DNA of 64,000 nt from Adiantum capillus-veneris. Lineage: Eukaryota; Streptophyta; Polypodiopsida; Polypodiales; Pteridaceae. Where the stretch lies: contig CM043943.1 in NCBI GenBank assembly GCA_014529385.2, positions 102,954,355 to 103,018,354 of the forward strand, in the 5' to 3' direction. The translations under genes were made by a program, and so were the position numbers. The notes under the pieces were generated by a model. That model saw only the letters and a list, made by a program, of their open reading frames with translations, was not told the DNA's origin and made no database searches. Shown in pieces: positions 23,013 to 34,859 of the stretch (its first letter is position 1; the number at the start of each line of letters is the position of its first letter).

Positions 23013-25416
23013 TGATGGTGCATCCAAAGTTGTTTGATGGTGGGAAGTGCTTTATGCAAGGCTGTGGGTGCATACAGCTACAAGGCCAAGTGTTAAAGCA
23101 AGTGCAAAAGACCTGGGAAGGTGAAGGCTACCAAAAATGTATGCTTCATGGGGGTTTTAAGGTCAAAGTATCTCCAAAGGAGGCCAATTGGGTTGGCAAG
23201 TCTATGTGTTTGAAGTGTTGAGTTGATGCCTTGGGAGTTAGTGTTCTAGATGCTCTAGAAGCCGGTCCAAATGGCTCCTCAAAAGAGCCACGAAGTGAAG
23301 TATATTGTAGTTTAAATGTGGAGTGGTTTGTAGATTCTTGAGGGACAGGGCAAGTGGAGACGGGTGGCTAGAGCTGGAGTTAGCATATAGATGTGGACAG
23401 GTCAAGTCGTGAAGTATGCCGGTCTTTTGAGATTGTCACTTGAAGCTTTAGAGGGCAAGTTATCGCCATTGGAAAACTTTCTAGGGCCCAGGTATGTGCT
23501 AAGTTGATAGCATTGGAAGGCATGCCACCTGATGCTTTTTTGGGCCTCGATAGAGTTTTAAGAAGGTAGGACACATCATGTATAGATGACAGAAATTGAC
23601 CAATCATCAATTGAATGTTGAGACAGTGAGATACAACGAGTCAAAATTGAGAGCTGGTGGGGAAAGGTGGGTACAAATGGTTTTTTACCAAGTCTATTCT
23701 CTCGGTTTGAGGCAATGGCAAAGCCAAAAACCCAATAGGGTTTGCATGTTTGGAGCTAACAGTGGGAAGTTTCAGATGGCTTTGATGGTTTGCAGATCAG
23801 AGCACTGAGCAAGAAGTTCTTATAGTGTGAAAGTGGTAGAGGAGAGGGAGTTTTTTCTTAAATTGTATGTGGTTTTTTACTTCTCAAGGGGTGGCCACTC
23901 CATATGTTTCCATGTGCCGGGCAATTAAGCCTACATATGATCGCATGGGGTATAGTATAGGGGTATATGACCCAAAACAAAACACAAATGGTAGCATGAA
24001 GTGGAAAGAGAGATTCTACTCTAGCCAGCTTGGGCATGGTCTATGGGCACCGACTTGGGCGTTGCTCGTGGTAGCACCACTAGGCGCCTAGTTGTGTTTT
24101 GCGGGAACAAGGTGGTGGTGGCCATCACCGACTGGGTTTGGCCGCACTCTAGCGTCAAAATGGTAGTAACACTCACAATGTGGCAAGCCCATTGTAGAGG
24201 AGTTTTTGGCACCCTATATGGACCCCCATTTTTTAGAGTAAAGGGAGAAAGCCCCACCCCTCACTAGCGAGGTCGCTAGTGCTCGGGGAGGGATCATCTG
24301 CAAGCGAGCAAAGGAAGAAGGAGTTAGATGTGAGAGGGCTCAAACGACAGGAGAGGTACCAAGGGATAGATCTTGTGTAAGTCAAAGGGTCGCCTTCCAA
24401 GTGGACAATTTAAAGCCAAGGCCTACAAAGAGACGAGCTCCAAAGTGGCAAAGCAAGCCTGGTTAGATGTTGGACAAAGTGAGCCGTCCAGGGTAGGTTT
24501 AAAGTGGAAAAGAGTAAAATTCCAAAGTCAAAAAGAGAGGGAGGAATAAATTAAACAAAAAATTGAAAAAATGCATGGGGCACAAGTGACATTGCTTGTG
24601 GCCCCCCCAAGTGCAAACTGAAAGCAACTAGCGATCAAGCGAGAGCAAGCAACCGCCCTTCCAAGTTTCTAAAATGGAGTGCAAAGTGGACCAATGAGGA
24701 GCCAATTGCCCAAAAAATGAAGGGGGACCTTCTACATATAAATCAATTTGTACATTTTTAATGCTTTTTGGTTGGAGGCCTTGAGCCGTTGAGTTTGTGT
24801 CTTGAGAAGGGGGCTTTTGGACATATGTGTGTGCCTGTCAAGCTCAAGTCAAGTGAGTTTGGTGTATGCTTTTTAGTCAAGGGGCTTCTTGCTTGCCGTT
24901 TGTAGGAGAGGCAAAGTGTGTGAGTTTTTTGGGGGGGCTTCTTTGTGCAGAGGTGTGCACCTACAAAGCCCAAAGTGTGTTTTTTTGCCCGATGACCATG
25001 TGGGTGTGTTGTTTGATGTACACAAGTTTTATATGGTGTTCTTGAGCAATGGTGAAGCCTCCATAGTGTTTCTCGAGCTAAGTTTCCCATGTCTCCCTTC
25101 TCTATTTCTTATGCTTTTGTGTGCGGTGCCGGTGTGGATGTGTGTGCCCCCTGGGCCTCATTTTGTGCGCAAAATGGAAGTGAGAGAGTGGTTTGGTGTG
25201 CGATAGCATTTTGTGACTTGAAATGAGCTGTGAAGTGCATGTGGGTAGTTGTGGCAAGCGTGTTTACGTATGCATGTGTGTGCAAGCGGTGGCTTTCTTG
25301 GTGAAGTGTTTTTCCTTAGAGATGTTTTTAGAGAGGATAGGGGTGTTTTGAATGCCTTGAGCTATAGAGAGGCCTTGTATTGTGTGTTGGGTGTGTTCCC
25401 TCATTCCCCCTCTCCA
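23013..25416 (+). repeat. G2 3' LTR, about 2.4 kb
   Basis: It starts TGATGGTGCATCC just after a purine tract and ends TCTCCA. The start is nearly the same as that of the G3 3' LTR (TGATGGTGCAGCC at 47688). A TATA-like CTACATATAAATC is at about 24734-24745. No coding content is believed; open frames in it are chance. Confidence 0.85.
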
Positions 25417-25420
25417 ACAG

Positions 25421-27200
25421 CAAATGAGGCTTGGAAACTTATAGAGTTGCTAGAGGGAAAAAAAGGCCTTGCCTTGCAAATGGATATATAAGAAGAAATA
25501 CCCAACAAACAGATCCCGAGCCTACATATAATTCTAGATTGGTTTCTAAGGGATTCAAGCAAAAAACAAAGGCATAGACTTTGATTAATTTTCTCTCTAG
25601 TAGTCAGGATGACAACATCACATCTTGTGCTTGGACTAGTAGCCAGTGAGGACATGTAACTTGTCCAAATGGATGTAAAGATGATTTTCCTTCATGGGGA
25701 TCTAGAAGAAGACGTCTACATGAAATATCCAGAGGGCTTTGCAGTTGAACATGAAAAGCCTACAAGGGCATAAGTGGTGTGTAGACTATGTAGGCATTGT
25801 ATTGCCTAAAGCAAGGCTCAAGGTAGTGGTACCAAAAATTTGACAAGTACATGCAGTCTGAAGTTTATGTATGGAGAGAGAAGATCAATACTTGTATACC
25901 CAAAAGCTGAACAATGGTTCACTTATCATCTTGATACTTTATGCCGATGACATACTCATTGCCAGGAAGTCTAAAGATGAGATTGAAGAAGTCACTTAGG
26001 ACTTCCTTGGTATGCATATCAAGAGGAATAGGAAGTTTGGAATAGTAGAGTTATCTCAAGAAATGTAAATCCACAAGGTCTTCAACATTTTAATATGAAG
26101 GGAGGAAAGGCCACATTGAGTACCCTGATGCAAGCATATGCAAAATTTAGCAAGAATGAAGCTCCCAAATCTGATGTTAAGAAAGTGGAAATAAAAAAGG
26201 CCCCATACTCTTTAGCAGTGGGGGCAGTTTTATGTATGCCATGGTAGCCATTAGACTAGACATTGCATTTGTAGTGGGAGAGGTTATTAGATTTATGGAA
26301 AATCCTAGTAGGAAGCACAAGGAGGTAGTGAATCACAATCTAAGATACCTTAAGGATACAACAAGAAAGTGCTTATGCTTTGGGAACAATTATGCATCCA
26401 TAGTTGGTTACATGGATGCGGACTATGTGGGTTGTGTGGATAGTCAAAGATCCATGTCTGGCTATGTATTCCTATTTTCTGGAGCAGCAGTGTCATGTAG
26501 ATCATGTCTCTAAGATTTCACTTTGTCTCCCACCACAGAGGAAGAGTATTTTGAAAATTTTGGTGCTAGCAAGGAAGTTGTATGGTTAGCTCATTTAGTG
26601 GGAGATGTTGGCATTTATCAAATTCTGGTACTGCATTGTGATGATAATCAGAGTACTATTGTGTTAGCGAAGAACCCCATATTTCACCAAGTCAAAACAC
26701 ACAGAGGTCAAGTATGATGTGATATGGGATATCCTGACTAGCAAGCACATTGAGATAGTCAAGGTGCATACAAATGATAACCCTATAGATGATCTCATGA
26801 AGAGCCTAGACTTAGAGCGGTTTACACATTGCATTGAGATGATGAGTGTAGGGTGAAGCCACTAGAATGCTTCATGGTTGTGCATGTTTTACATACATAT
26901 GCCACTTGGGCCACAAAGGCCTTTAAGTGGAAGATTGATGGGGTTCCAAACAACTGGACGGACGCCCATATGCATTATTAACCCATCTAACCTTATTGCT
27001 TTATATATAATAGATAAGGAGTTGTTGAAGTGCAGCATCCTCACTCTAAGCTCCACCCAAAGATTGTGTGCTCTCCTGATTCTCTTGCTTCCCTACATGC
27101 ACGCTAGTATGAGGCACACCGCTTCACAATCTCTTGGTACTCTAGAGAAGACTTGTGGATTGTAATGGAAGATGTCATGGGCTCACTTCGGTAAATCTTT
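25421..27200 (+). mobile_element. C3: Ty1/copia remnant, RT and RNase H plus LTR
   Basis: A copia RT is recognisable from about 25550 (VRMTTSHLVLGLVASEDM, then FLHGDLEEDVYMKYPEGF), with a region near the catalytic site at about 25930-25990. RNase H follows to about 26800 (MDADYVGCVDSQRSMSGYVF, then LHCDDNQSTIVLAKNP). A purine tract (AAGTGGAAGAT) is followed by an LTR-like start at 26936. Gag and integrase are missing. It is old, with many breaks. Confidence 0.85.
26936..27170 (+). repeat. C3 3' LTR-like segment
   Basis: TGATGGGGTTCC follows AAGTGGAAGAT, the usual copia polypurine tract and LTR start. A TATA-like TTTATATATAAT lies at about 27000. The right end could not be fixed. Confidence 0.5.
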
Positions 27201-27538
27201 AGATATAGGCGACATGGTTGTTCTCGCACCTTTGTCGATGTTCACGTTTTGGGAGAGCATAGGACATATAGAGTCCCCCCACAATGTTTTTTTGATAAGG
27301 AGTCATGTCACATGATCCCGGAAACAAAACAACAATCAAGATGACACTACTCATGAGTACTTTTAGAGCCTCTCACAAAGAGAGAACCACTTTGAAAGAT
27401 ATCCAAGACAGAGATGAATAGATAGATGGATCATAGAAGCATAACTTGGCTAAGAGGTAAAGCTAGGGAATCAGTAGAACATGAAAGGGACTCTTGCATT
27501 GTAAAAATGTTTAAGAAAAAAACCATGTCTTTATAACA

Positions 27539-27654
<116 letters not shown>

Positions 27655-27659
27655 ATGTT

Positions 27660-28540
27660 TCTAATGTGTTTCACTAAATTATTCTTTAAAAATCTAGCCA
27701 AGTACCAAAATGGCATTTGCTAGAAATTGCTCACCAACAATGGTGTTCAACCAAAAATGGTGTCTATGCTCTTCAAAACTAACACTGATGTGAATGTTAG
27801 CTACGTCATTAACCAATTCCAAGTACAAAAATTTTTCTACAATTACATTCCGTAGCATTTATTGTTAGCAAACCTCAGTATAGCTTCATATCGGACTCAA
27901 TGGGTTGGCTATACATCATTTTACACCAACATGTACACATATATACTATGCGCATTTGCACAACCACTATTGTACTTTGTATGTACTTTTTTTGTATATA
28001 TATGTGTATGTTGTATACATGCACAACATTGTGTACGTGATATCAAGCACTCCCACTATAGAAAATACAAGTCTACACTACTTTTAAGGAGATTATCCAC
28101 CATTTATTTTTTGTTCAAAAAAAAGCATGGAATTTATAAAGTATATGGAATCTCATCAAATTATATGTAATTGCTTTCAAATAGTCCACAAAAATTTATT
28201 TTTTATCTATCTATATTCTATGTATATACTAAATACTATATAAAAAAGGCTGGAGTAGAATCCATGTGGTTGCATTTCCTTGCAGCCACGATCTCTCTTA
28301 TATATGAGAGTCACTACTATGAGAGATAGATGGAATTTCCATCATCGCCTTGCCCTTCCACCTTACGCTTGAACCGCCACCTTGGAATGCACTGGTATTG
28401 AGTTGCACACTGCATTGCACATTGCGACCCTCAGTGATCTATAGCATCAATCAAAAATCACAATTCCCTCTACGCATTGATGTAAAAATAGAAATTTTTA
28501 AAGTTATGAAAATCTTTTTTGCAGTAGAATTTTTGAAGTG
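27660..28540. other. No gene seen
   Basis: AT-rich DNA with TATATATG-type words. A short potential hairpin lies at about 28289-28328 (ATCTCTCTTATA against TATGAGAGAT). Confidence 0.5.
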
Positions 28541-28582
28541 AACGGGCAAAAAAGTAGACTCTCATCTCTTATTTTACATACA

Positions 28583-29056
28583 ATGTCTTCTGGCACTTGC
28601 AAAGGTTCTTCTTCTTCAACAAGTTCCACAACCATTGTAGAAAATGATCCAAAATCCCCTAAGTGTGGAGATAGCAACACAACCACTCAACCAACGACAT
28701 CAAAAACCATGATCATGGCATACTTGGTATCCTTGCAAGAGACCGTAAACAAGCAGGTGAAGGCTTATGGGCACTTGCAATAAAGAATCACACATTAAGG
28801 GTTCTTGTGGTTGAGAATGAAAATCTCAAGAGTATACTTGAGATGCAAACAGCATATTGCTGCAACTTAAAGAGGAAGTCAAGGAATGTAAATACTCTCT
28901 TGTGAACTTGAATGCTTTGAAGGAGTGCATGACCAAAGTAGAGCAAGATCATGTATTGAAAGAGAAGAAATTTAACACCATGAGATGGGATGTATGTGAC
29001 ATGAAAAATGTATGCACAAACAAGTCTTGGCTGATGTATGTATACACAAAGGATTA
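28583..29056 (+). pseudogene. LINE-B ORF1-like coiled-coil region
   Basis: The first 68 codons are rich in Ser and Thr (GTCKGSSSSTSSTT), then a helix begins (MAYLVSLQETVNKQVKAYGHLQ) before a stop. Downstream codons (28857-29056) give LLQLKEEVKECKYSLVNLNA with heptad-like spacing of Leu, Val and Lys/Glu. LINE ORF1 proteins form coiled-coil trimers that coat the RNA, and this fits, but no RRM or zinc finger is seen. The identification is an inference from position and composition. Confidence 0.45.
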
Positions 29057-29220
29057 ATGGGTTGGAAAATTACAATGTACATTCATTAATGTGGTCAAAG
29101 CATGTATGGTTAAGAAAGGATTGGAAGATTTTGTATCAATTGTGAAAGATGAGAAGCACAAACGTTATGTATGACTAAAAATCATGACACCAAAAACAAC
29201 ACCCATTTTTTGTAGCTACT

Positions 29221-29660
29221 TGCTACATTCCTCATCATGATGCCATTTTTTATTTGAAGGAGGACATTGCTTATTTCAAAGGCAAAGGTGACGTTATTGT
29301 CCTTGGGGATATGAATGCTCTCACAAAAACATTGCAACATAAGACTCAACAATTTGATATGAAATACATTTCAAGGAATTTGGAGGAAGCTCACTTATAT
29401 GATCAAACTTCAGTGGATAAGAAAGTGACGGATCACTATGGAAAGTTACTTTTACAAATATGCAATAGCACAAGTATGGTCATTGCCAATGGTGTATCTT
29501 TGTGGACTGGAACCAATGAATTTACGTGTAGAAAACATAATGATTACTTTTACACATATGCAATAGCATGGGTATTGTCATTGCCAATTGTGTATCTTTG
29601 TAGAGTGGAACCAATGGACTTACGTGTAGAAAACATAATGGGGATAGTGTGATCGACTAT
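29221..29660 (+). pseudogene. LINE-B endonuclease remnant
   Basis: VIVLGDMNALTKT near 29290-29330 is the GDxN box of LINE endonucleases, and LLLQICNSTSMVIANGVSLWTG followed by FTCRKHN is the typical next conserved block. The N-terminal third is degraded. The block from 29447 is duplicated in tandem; the 98 bp period is not a multiple of three, so the second copy reads in another frame. Confidence 0.75.
29447..29642 (+). repeat. 98 bp tandem duplication inside LINE-B endonuclease
   Basis: The segment from TACTTTTACAAATATGC (29447) repeats from TACTTTTACACATATGC (29545). About 90 percent of bases agree by eye. It ends with GTGTAGAAAACATAATG in both copies. Confidence 0.92.
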
Positions 29661-29852
29661 ATGCTACTCTTTGAAGCCATCATGTATCACATAAGAAATT
29701 TTACACTTAGCTAATGGAGCCCAAAATCAAACTATCATACGTTATGTATTGAGTTAACATGTGGAGAAACAACTAGGCATGATAATCTCAACCAAAGGAA
29801 AGGGAAATTATCTCTGTATATGGACTTCAAATGGGCACCAATGTAATTTGAA

Positions 29853-31734
29853 ATGGTTGAGCAAAAGTTATGGATGACAAAGCTTCAAAATGATGCATCA
29901 TTGGAAACTAAATGGGAAGCTTTTAAGAAAGCTATTTGTTCTTGTGCCACAAAATGCTTTTCCATAAAGCATGTCCATGGTATCAGCAAAGATAGATCAT
30001 GCAAAAGGTGGTTTGATAAAGAATGTCAAGATGCTCAAAAGTCTTTGACAAAGGTTGATGCAACTATGGATAAAGACAACTATGAAAGTCATTTGCATAC
30101 ATACAAGGCATTGATTCAAAAGAAGAGAAGATGATGGAAAGTAAAGCATCAATTTTTTAAAATACAAGAAAAGGTGCATGTATATGGAAGATTATGGAGA
30201 AACATGAGGGATAAGCGGCTTGAGAGTTTTGGTAACTTGAGTCTTGTGGATATATACAAACATTGTAGGCAACTATATGAGCAATCAAATGCTAGAAAAA
30301 TGTCATGTATGGTTCACTCCCATGTATTCCCTCTTTTTGTACTATTGAGGATGTGTGCAATGGGCTTGAAAAGTTGCCACTCACAAAGAGGGAGATCTTC
30401 AATGTATCAAGACAAAAATGATTAAATGGACGAGAGATTTTACACATAAGCAAATGTGTGATATGTTCAACCTTGTACAACATGGTATGCCTTGTGATTA
30501 CAATACTAATTGGATCAAACCTTTGCGTAAAGGAGGGATGTAAAAAATGTAAATAACTATTGGACTATAATGATTGGGTCTCTTATGGCAAAGTTGTCTG
30601 ATGCATAATGGAGATAAAATTGAGTGATTGGGTTGAAGGGAATAGAAAACGTGCAAAAGAACAAGTGGATTTTGCCGATGCCATAGAACCATTAATCATC
30701 TTGTCACTCTTTGTGTTCTCATGGAGGGTCGGTTGAAAGACAAGCAATTGTATTGTTGCTTTGTGGACTTTAAGAAAGCCTTTGATATGATTATATGTAA
30801 CGATTTGTGGAGAAGGATGGAAGTACTCTAAGTGCCAAGTGAGTTTATGCTTGCAGTTTCTCTTATCTATGAGAAGGTAATGTGTCAATTGTGCATGGAA
30901 AGAGGAATTTAATAAATTTTTACAAACACTATTGGGGTTAAACAAGGATTTCCGTTGTCACCAACTCTCTTTGGTCTATTCATCAATCACTTGGAACAAA
31001 TGGTACTTGACTTGACTTCATGCAAGAAGAAGGCATTGAAGAGGTCACTATTTGCAATGCTATAATCATGCTTTTGTTGTATGCGGATGATGTAGTGCTT
31101 CTAGCACACACTTTAGAGGATTCCCAAAAGCTTATGTTTGTCCTTGAGAACTTTTGCTTGCATAGTGGGATAATTGTGAATGAATCCAAAACAAAGGTTA
31201 AGATTGCGAAAACCAACCATACGGAGAATCCATGCGTTGTGTACAACAATGAGACACTTGAATCTGTTGAGAGCTTTAAGTACCTTGGCCTTGAGGTTCT
31301 GGCCAATCACAAGTGGCATGAATAGCATCGTTTGGAAGCCGGAAAAGATCATACTATGCATTTGAGAATATATGTAATGGGAGAAACATCAAGTGTTGGG
31401 GTCACAAAAAGTATCTTTTTGACTCATTGGTGACACCGGTTCTTCTTTAAGGAGTTGAACTGTGGGGCAAGAGCATCTCAAATCTACTTGGAAAGAGTTT
31501 GACAATTTTCAAGAGCGTTTTCTTATAAACTTTCTCCAAGTTAAGACACAAACACCATATATGCTCCTACTTCGTCAGTCAAGATCTCTTCCAATTGAGG
31601 TTATGGTCATGGAAAGGGTTGTGGAGTACATGATACAGATGCATCAAAACCGCTCACATCGACTTCCTACATTTGCATGTGAAGCAAGCAAAAAAGTTCA
31701 AAAGATGCATAAAAACAAGATTTTGAGCATGTGA
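29853..31734 (+). pseudogene. LINE-B linker, reverse transcriptase and tail (decayed)
   Basis: The linker has the usual WFDKECQDAQKSL signature. RT boxes are CFVDFKKAFDMI near 30755, GVKQGFPLSPTLFGLFINH near 30935, and LLLYADDVVLLAHT with the catalytic pair at 31080-31091, then NESKTKVKIAK. The tail (from 31462) has RSLPIEVMVMERVVEYM, a well-conserved segment after the RT in this LINE lineage. Several stops and frame changes separate these parts. No poly-A or target duplication was found at the 3' end near 31760-31830. Confidence 0.85.
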
Positions 31735-31836
31735 TGGATGCAAGATATAAAGAAGTGGTTTGGAAGATGGGATGCATTACACTTGCTACATGATGCCTCA
31801 ATAGACTCCCGTGTAAGAAGCTTTTCTACAACTGTT

Positions 31837-31934
31837 AGCAACACCAGCGAAAACTAGTGGACAACCTTCATTGATACTATTTTTTAGCAGCGCCAGCACA
31901 AACTAGTGGACAACCTTCATTGATACTATTTTTT
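31837..31934. repeat. 49 bp tandem duplication
   Basis: AGCAACACCAGCGAAAACTA... from 31837 repeats as AGCAGCGCCAGCACAAACTA... from 31886, each ending in TTGATACTATTTTTT. Four differences were seen. Confidence 0.95.
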
Positions 31935-31949
31935 GCATACAATGCTTAT

Positions 31950-34018
31950 TTTTTGACAGACATATCATTTGTATATACACTTTTGCAGTATTTACGGACT
32001 CTACATGAGCTCTAGATTGTATATTTGATGCTACCATGATGCCTAGAAGCTGTAGAGATGCACAAAAAGTTATGCATCTCATGTACAGTCATACATATTT
32101 TTTATGCCCTAGGTATAAAAGTGAAAGTTAGGTTATTTTTTGCTTATCCTCTTGAGAATAGAGCTTTCATGAAAGTATTGTAAAGAAGGTGGAGATGGTG
32201 ATTCTTGTAGTAAAGCTTCCTCTTGTGCTTCCACTCTTTCTATGGCATGTAATGAAAAGCTAAGTGTTCTTGTTCTTCTATCTCTTGGTCATTTGTGTTA
32301 ATGGTGTTTAGCTAAGTATTAATTAGTCTTTAATTATTGCTTTTTGCTCTTATTTCTCTTTCTTTCACTTGATTTGTGAACTCATTGAGCTTTTGATCTA
32401 TGTGTGTGAGTGATTGATGAGAATGTGCATCGTTGTCCTCTTGATTGGTGAGATTAGAGTAGATTAGAGAATAAGCATTACGTAGCACTCTCTATTAGCA
32501 TTGCATACTGTTCTTCTTCTTTCTCTTGATTAGGATCCTCTTCTTACACATTCTTTTGACTCCGTGACTCTATGCATGAGCCGTGTTTCAATCCATCGGT
32601 TTGACATTATGTCGGTAGATGGAGCTATGCTACAACCCCCCAACATTGGTACAATTGTTGGGTATCAATTGCCTGAGCTAACAAAGTCCTTAGTGTGTAA
32701 AAGAGTCATTAATCACCAATAAAGTAATTTAGGTTTTACATTAGGTGTTGTTGATGATGGATGGATGATTTGTGAGGAAATTAATTTTAAAAATTGTGTA
32801 TTTTTTCTTTTTTTTCTTTTTCACTAATTGACTACTAATTTGTGACTAATTTACTAGCAATTTGTGTGCTAAAAGTGTGTCTATGCTAAATAAAGGCTTG
32901 GACATTACTCTTTTGAAAAAAAATTGCAAAAATTTTATGTGAATTTGAGTGATATTAAGTGTGTAATTAAGAGACTTTTCACTAATTATCCTCTTTAATT
33001 ACTCATTAATTGCTTGTGATTTTAATGTTATACATAGACAATCAAGTGCTAGATGTCTTCTCATTGGTAAAATATATTTAATTTCCATGGATTTTATACT
33101 ACACATAAGTTTTTGGTGATTGGTTGTTTATAGGTGAATTGCGGTGAAGCGATTGCTAAGTATACACACATGTGTGTAAGCGTCATTGGAATTGTACTTC
33201 AATACTGTTCTTGATGCAATTGTGAGTGCACTAACCCAATCATTTGCTAATTTATGTGCAAGTTTTAATTGAAGATCAAATGTATCAAAATTGGTACAAT
33301 TTTATGTGTATTGGTGTGTGCCTATGTGTAGGCAAAGTGCACACATGTGAGTGTAAATGTATGAAAATCTGATGTCAATGAAGCAATCAGATGTTTGTGG
33401 TTGTTAAATTGATTTTGATATATGGTTTTGATTATTAAAATTGTGCCAGAATTATATGTGTGTAAGCTTGTTAAGTTTATGTTAATTATGCATATTGACA
33501 CGCTTGAAAATTGATTTGAATGAATGAATTATGTGCAAATGACATGATTCAAATGCTGATTTGATTGTGAATATTTTCTAATATACAAAATTTCCTAAAT
33601 AGACTACAAATTAGACGAATTTTTTGGTCAAAATTGAGTCAAAAACGATAAAAAACCATCCAAAACGGTTCAAATTTGATTATCAGATTGATGAATGTTT
33701 GATTGAATAATATAATTACGTTGCCAAGTGATGCAAATTGAGTTGATTTAGCTATATAGTTTTCAAAAAAAAGATTTTTGGGATTTTTTTGTAAATCTTT
33801 AGTATCTTTTGCTAATTTATTGCCTAAAATCATTAATTTTTATCAAAAAATTGAAAAAATGAGAAACTTTGATATGAAATATCAATCCAAAATGTGCATC
33901 GTGAATTGCTAAAGTTTCATGGATTTTTGGACTATTTTTGTAATTTTTGACATTTTTAACGCATTTTTTGAATCCAAAAAAATTTCTTTTACTTTTTTGC
34001 ATCGTTTTTTATTATTAT
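31950..34018. other. AT-rich stretch without a gene; possible old LTR near 32.1-32.65 kb
   Basis: A TATA-like GGTATAAAAGTG at about 32112 is followed by pyrimidine-rich DNA, as in an LTR. The segment ending CCCCCCAACA, followed by TTGGTACAATTGTTGGG at about 32653, could be an LTR end and primer site, but no partner LTR was found. The rest, to 34018, is AT-rich with no protein similarity that I can see. Confidence 0.35.
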
Positions 34019-34182
34019 TAAAAAAACAATAACAGACACATCAACCCCACCCTACAACACCCCCATCTCTTCCATTCTACTTTTCTATTTTCTTTTTAAT
34101 TATTAAAAACAATAACACACACACCAACCCCACCCCACAACACCCCCATCTCTTCCATTCTACTTTTCTATTTTCTTTGTAA
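34019..34182. repeat. 83 bp tandem duplication
   Basis: CAATAACAGACACATCAACCC at 34027 recurs as CAATAACACACACACCAACCC at 34110, and both copies run through CACCCCCATCTCTTCCATTC. Confidence 0.93.
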
Positions 34183-34505
34183 TTTCTTGGCTCATTTTGT
34201 TGATTTTTTTGTATACTTTTTGCTAATACTTTCTATTTGTGTCATTGAACCTCTCCCCAAAAAAGCTTTTTTAGACCAAAAAACAAAAAGGACAAAAAAC
34301 AAGATAATAATTTAAAAAATGAAACAAAAAGTAAACCAAAAAAAAGAGAGAATAAAAACAAAAAAAGAGAACAAAGCCAAAAAAACTTAAAATATACAAA
34401 AATTACACAATCACACATGCGCGCACATTCACTCACATTAACACACACACGCATGCGCACAACACCCCACACACACACACACACGTGTGACACGGGTCGG
34501 TTTTT

Positions 34506-34623
<118 letters not shown>

Positions 34624-34859
34624 CTAGCCGCCACCCATTCGTCTCCCTTCCCCTTGTTTTGCATCGCCTACAGCCCTACACCACCTCTCCCCCTTTGACT
34701 ATGATTTTCTCTCATCGATTATCGTTGCACCTCGCTGCATGCCTTTTTTATTTCTTTGTTATTTTTTCAAAAAAAAAGTGTTGACAAAAATTGTAAAAAC
34801 CAAAAAATTTGAAAAGATGTGTTGACCAAAAATTGAAAAAACCAAAAAAAATTGCAATT

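Larger units (their letters stand above)
19927..25416 (+). mobile_element. G2: pol-less Ty3/gypsy element with very long LTRs
   Basis: A 5' LTR piece (19927-21213), a primer site (21219-21236), an internal region of about 1.8 kb with a decayed gag, and a full 3' LTR of about 2.4 kb (23013-25416) after a purine tract (AAGGGAGTTGGGAAA). The LTR ends and primer site match G3, so G2 belongs to the same group. No protease, RT or integrase is present, so it resembles a large non-autonomous derivative. It is old and broken; the LTRs are visibly more diverged than those of G1 or G3. Confidence 0.85.
28541..31760 (+). mobile_element. LINE-B, second non-LTR retrotransposon
   Basis: In order: a short Ser/Thr-rich and coiled-coil ORF1-like part (28583-29056), an endonuclease (29221-29660), a linker (29853-30134), RT (30570-31325) and a C-terminal tail (31462-31734). 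GDMNA, FVDFKKAFD, GVKQGFPLSPTLF and YADD are all visible. It differs from LINE-A in RT sequence, so it is another lineage. The element is dead, with frame changes and a tandem duplication inside the endonuclease. Confidence 0.88.

Noticed and set aside
22960-23221. Possible host gene in the 3' part of G2
   Set aside because: It lies over the purine tract and LTR start and has a counterpart in G3; the apparent protein is not conserved.
28289-28328. Hairpin as a terminator or microRNA precursor
   Set aside because: The stem is only about ten pairs with a mismatch, too short for a plant microRNA precursor.
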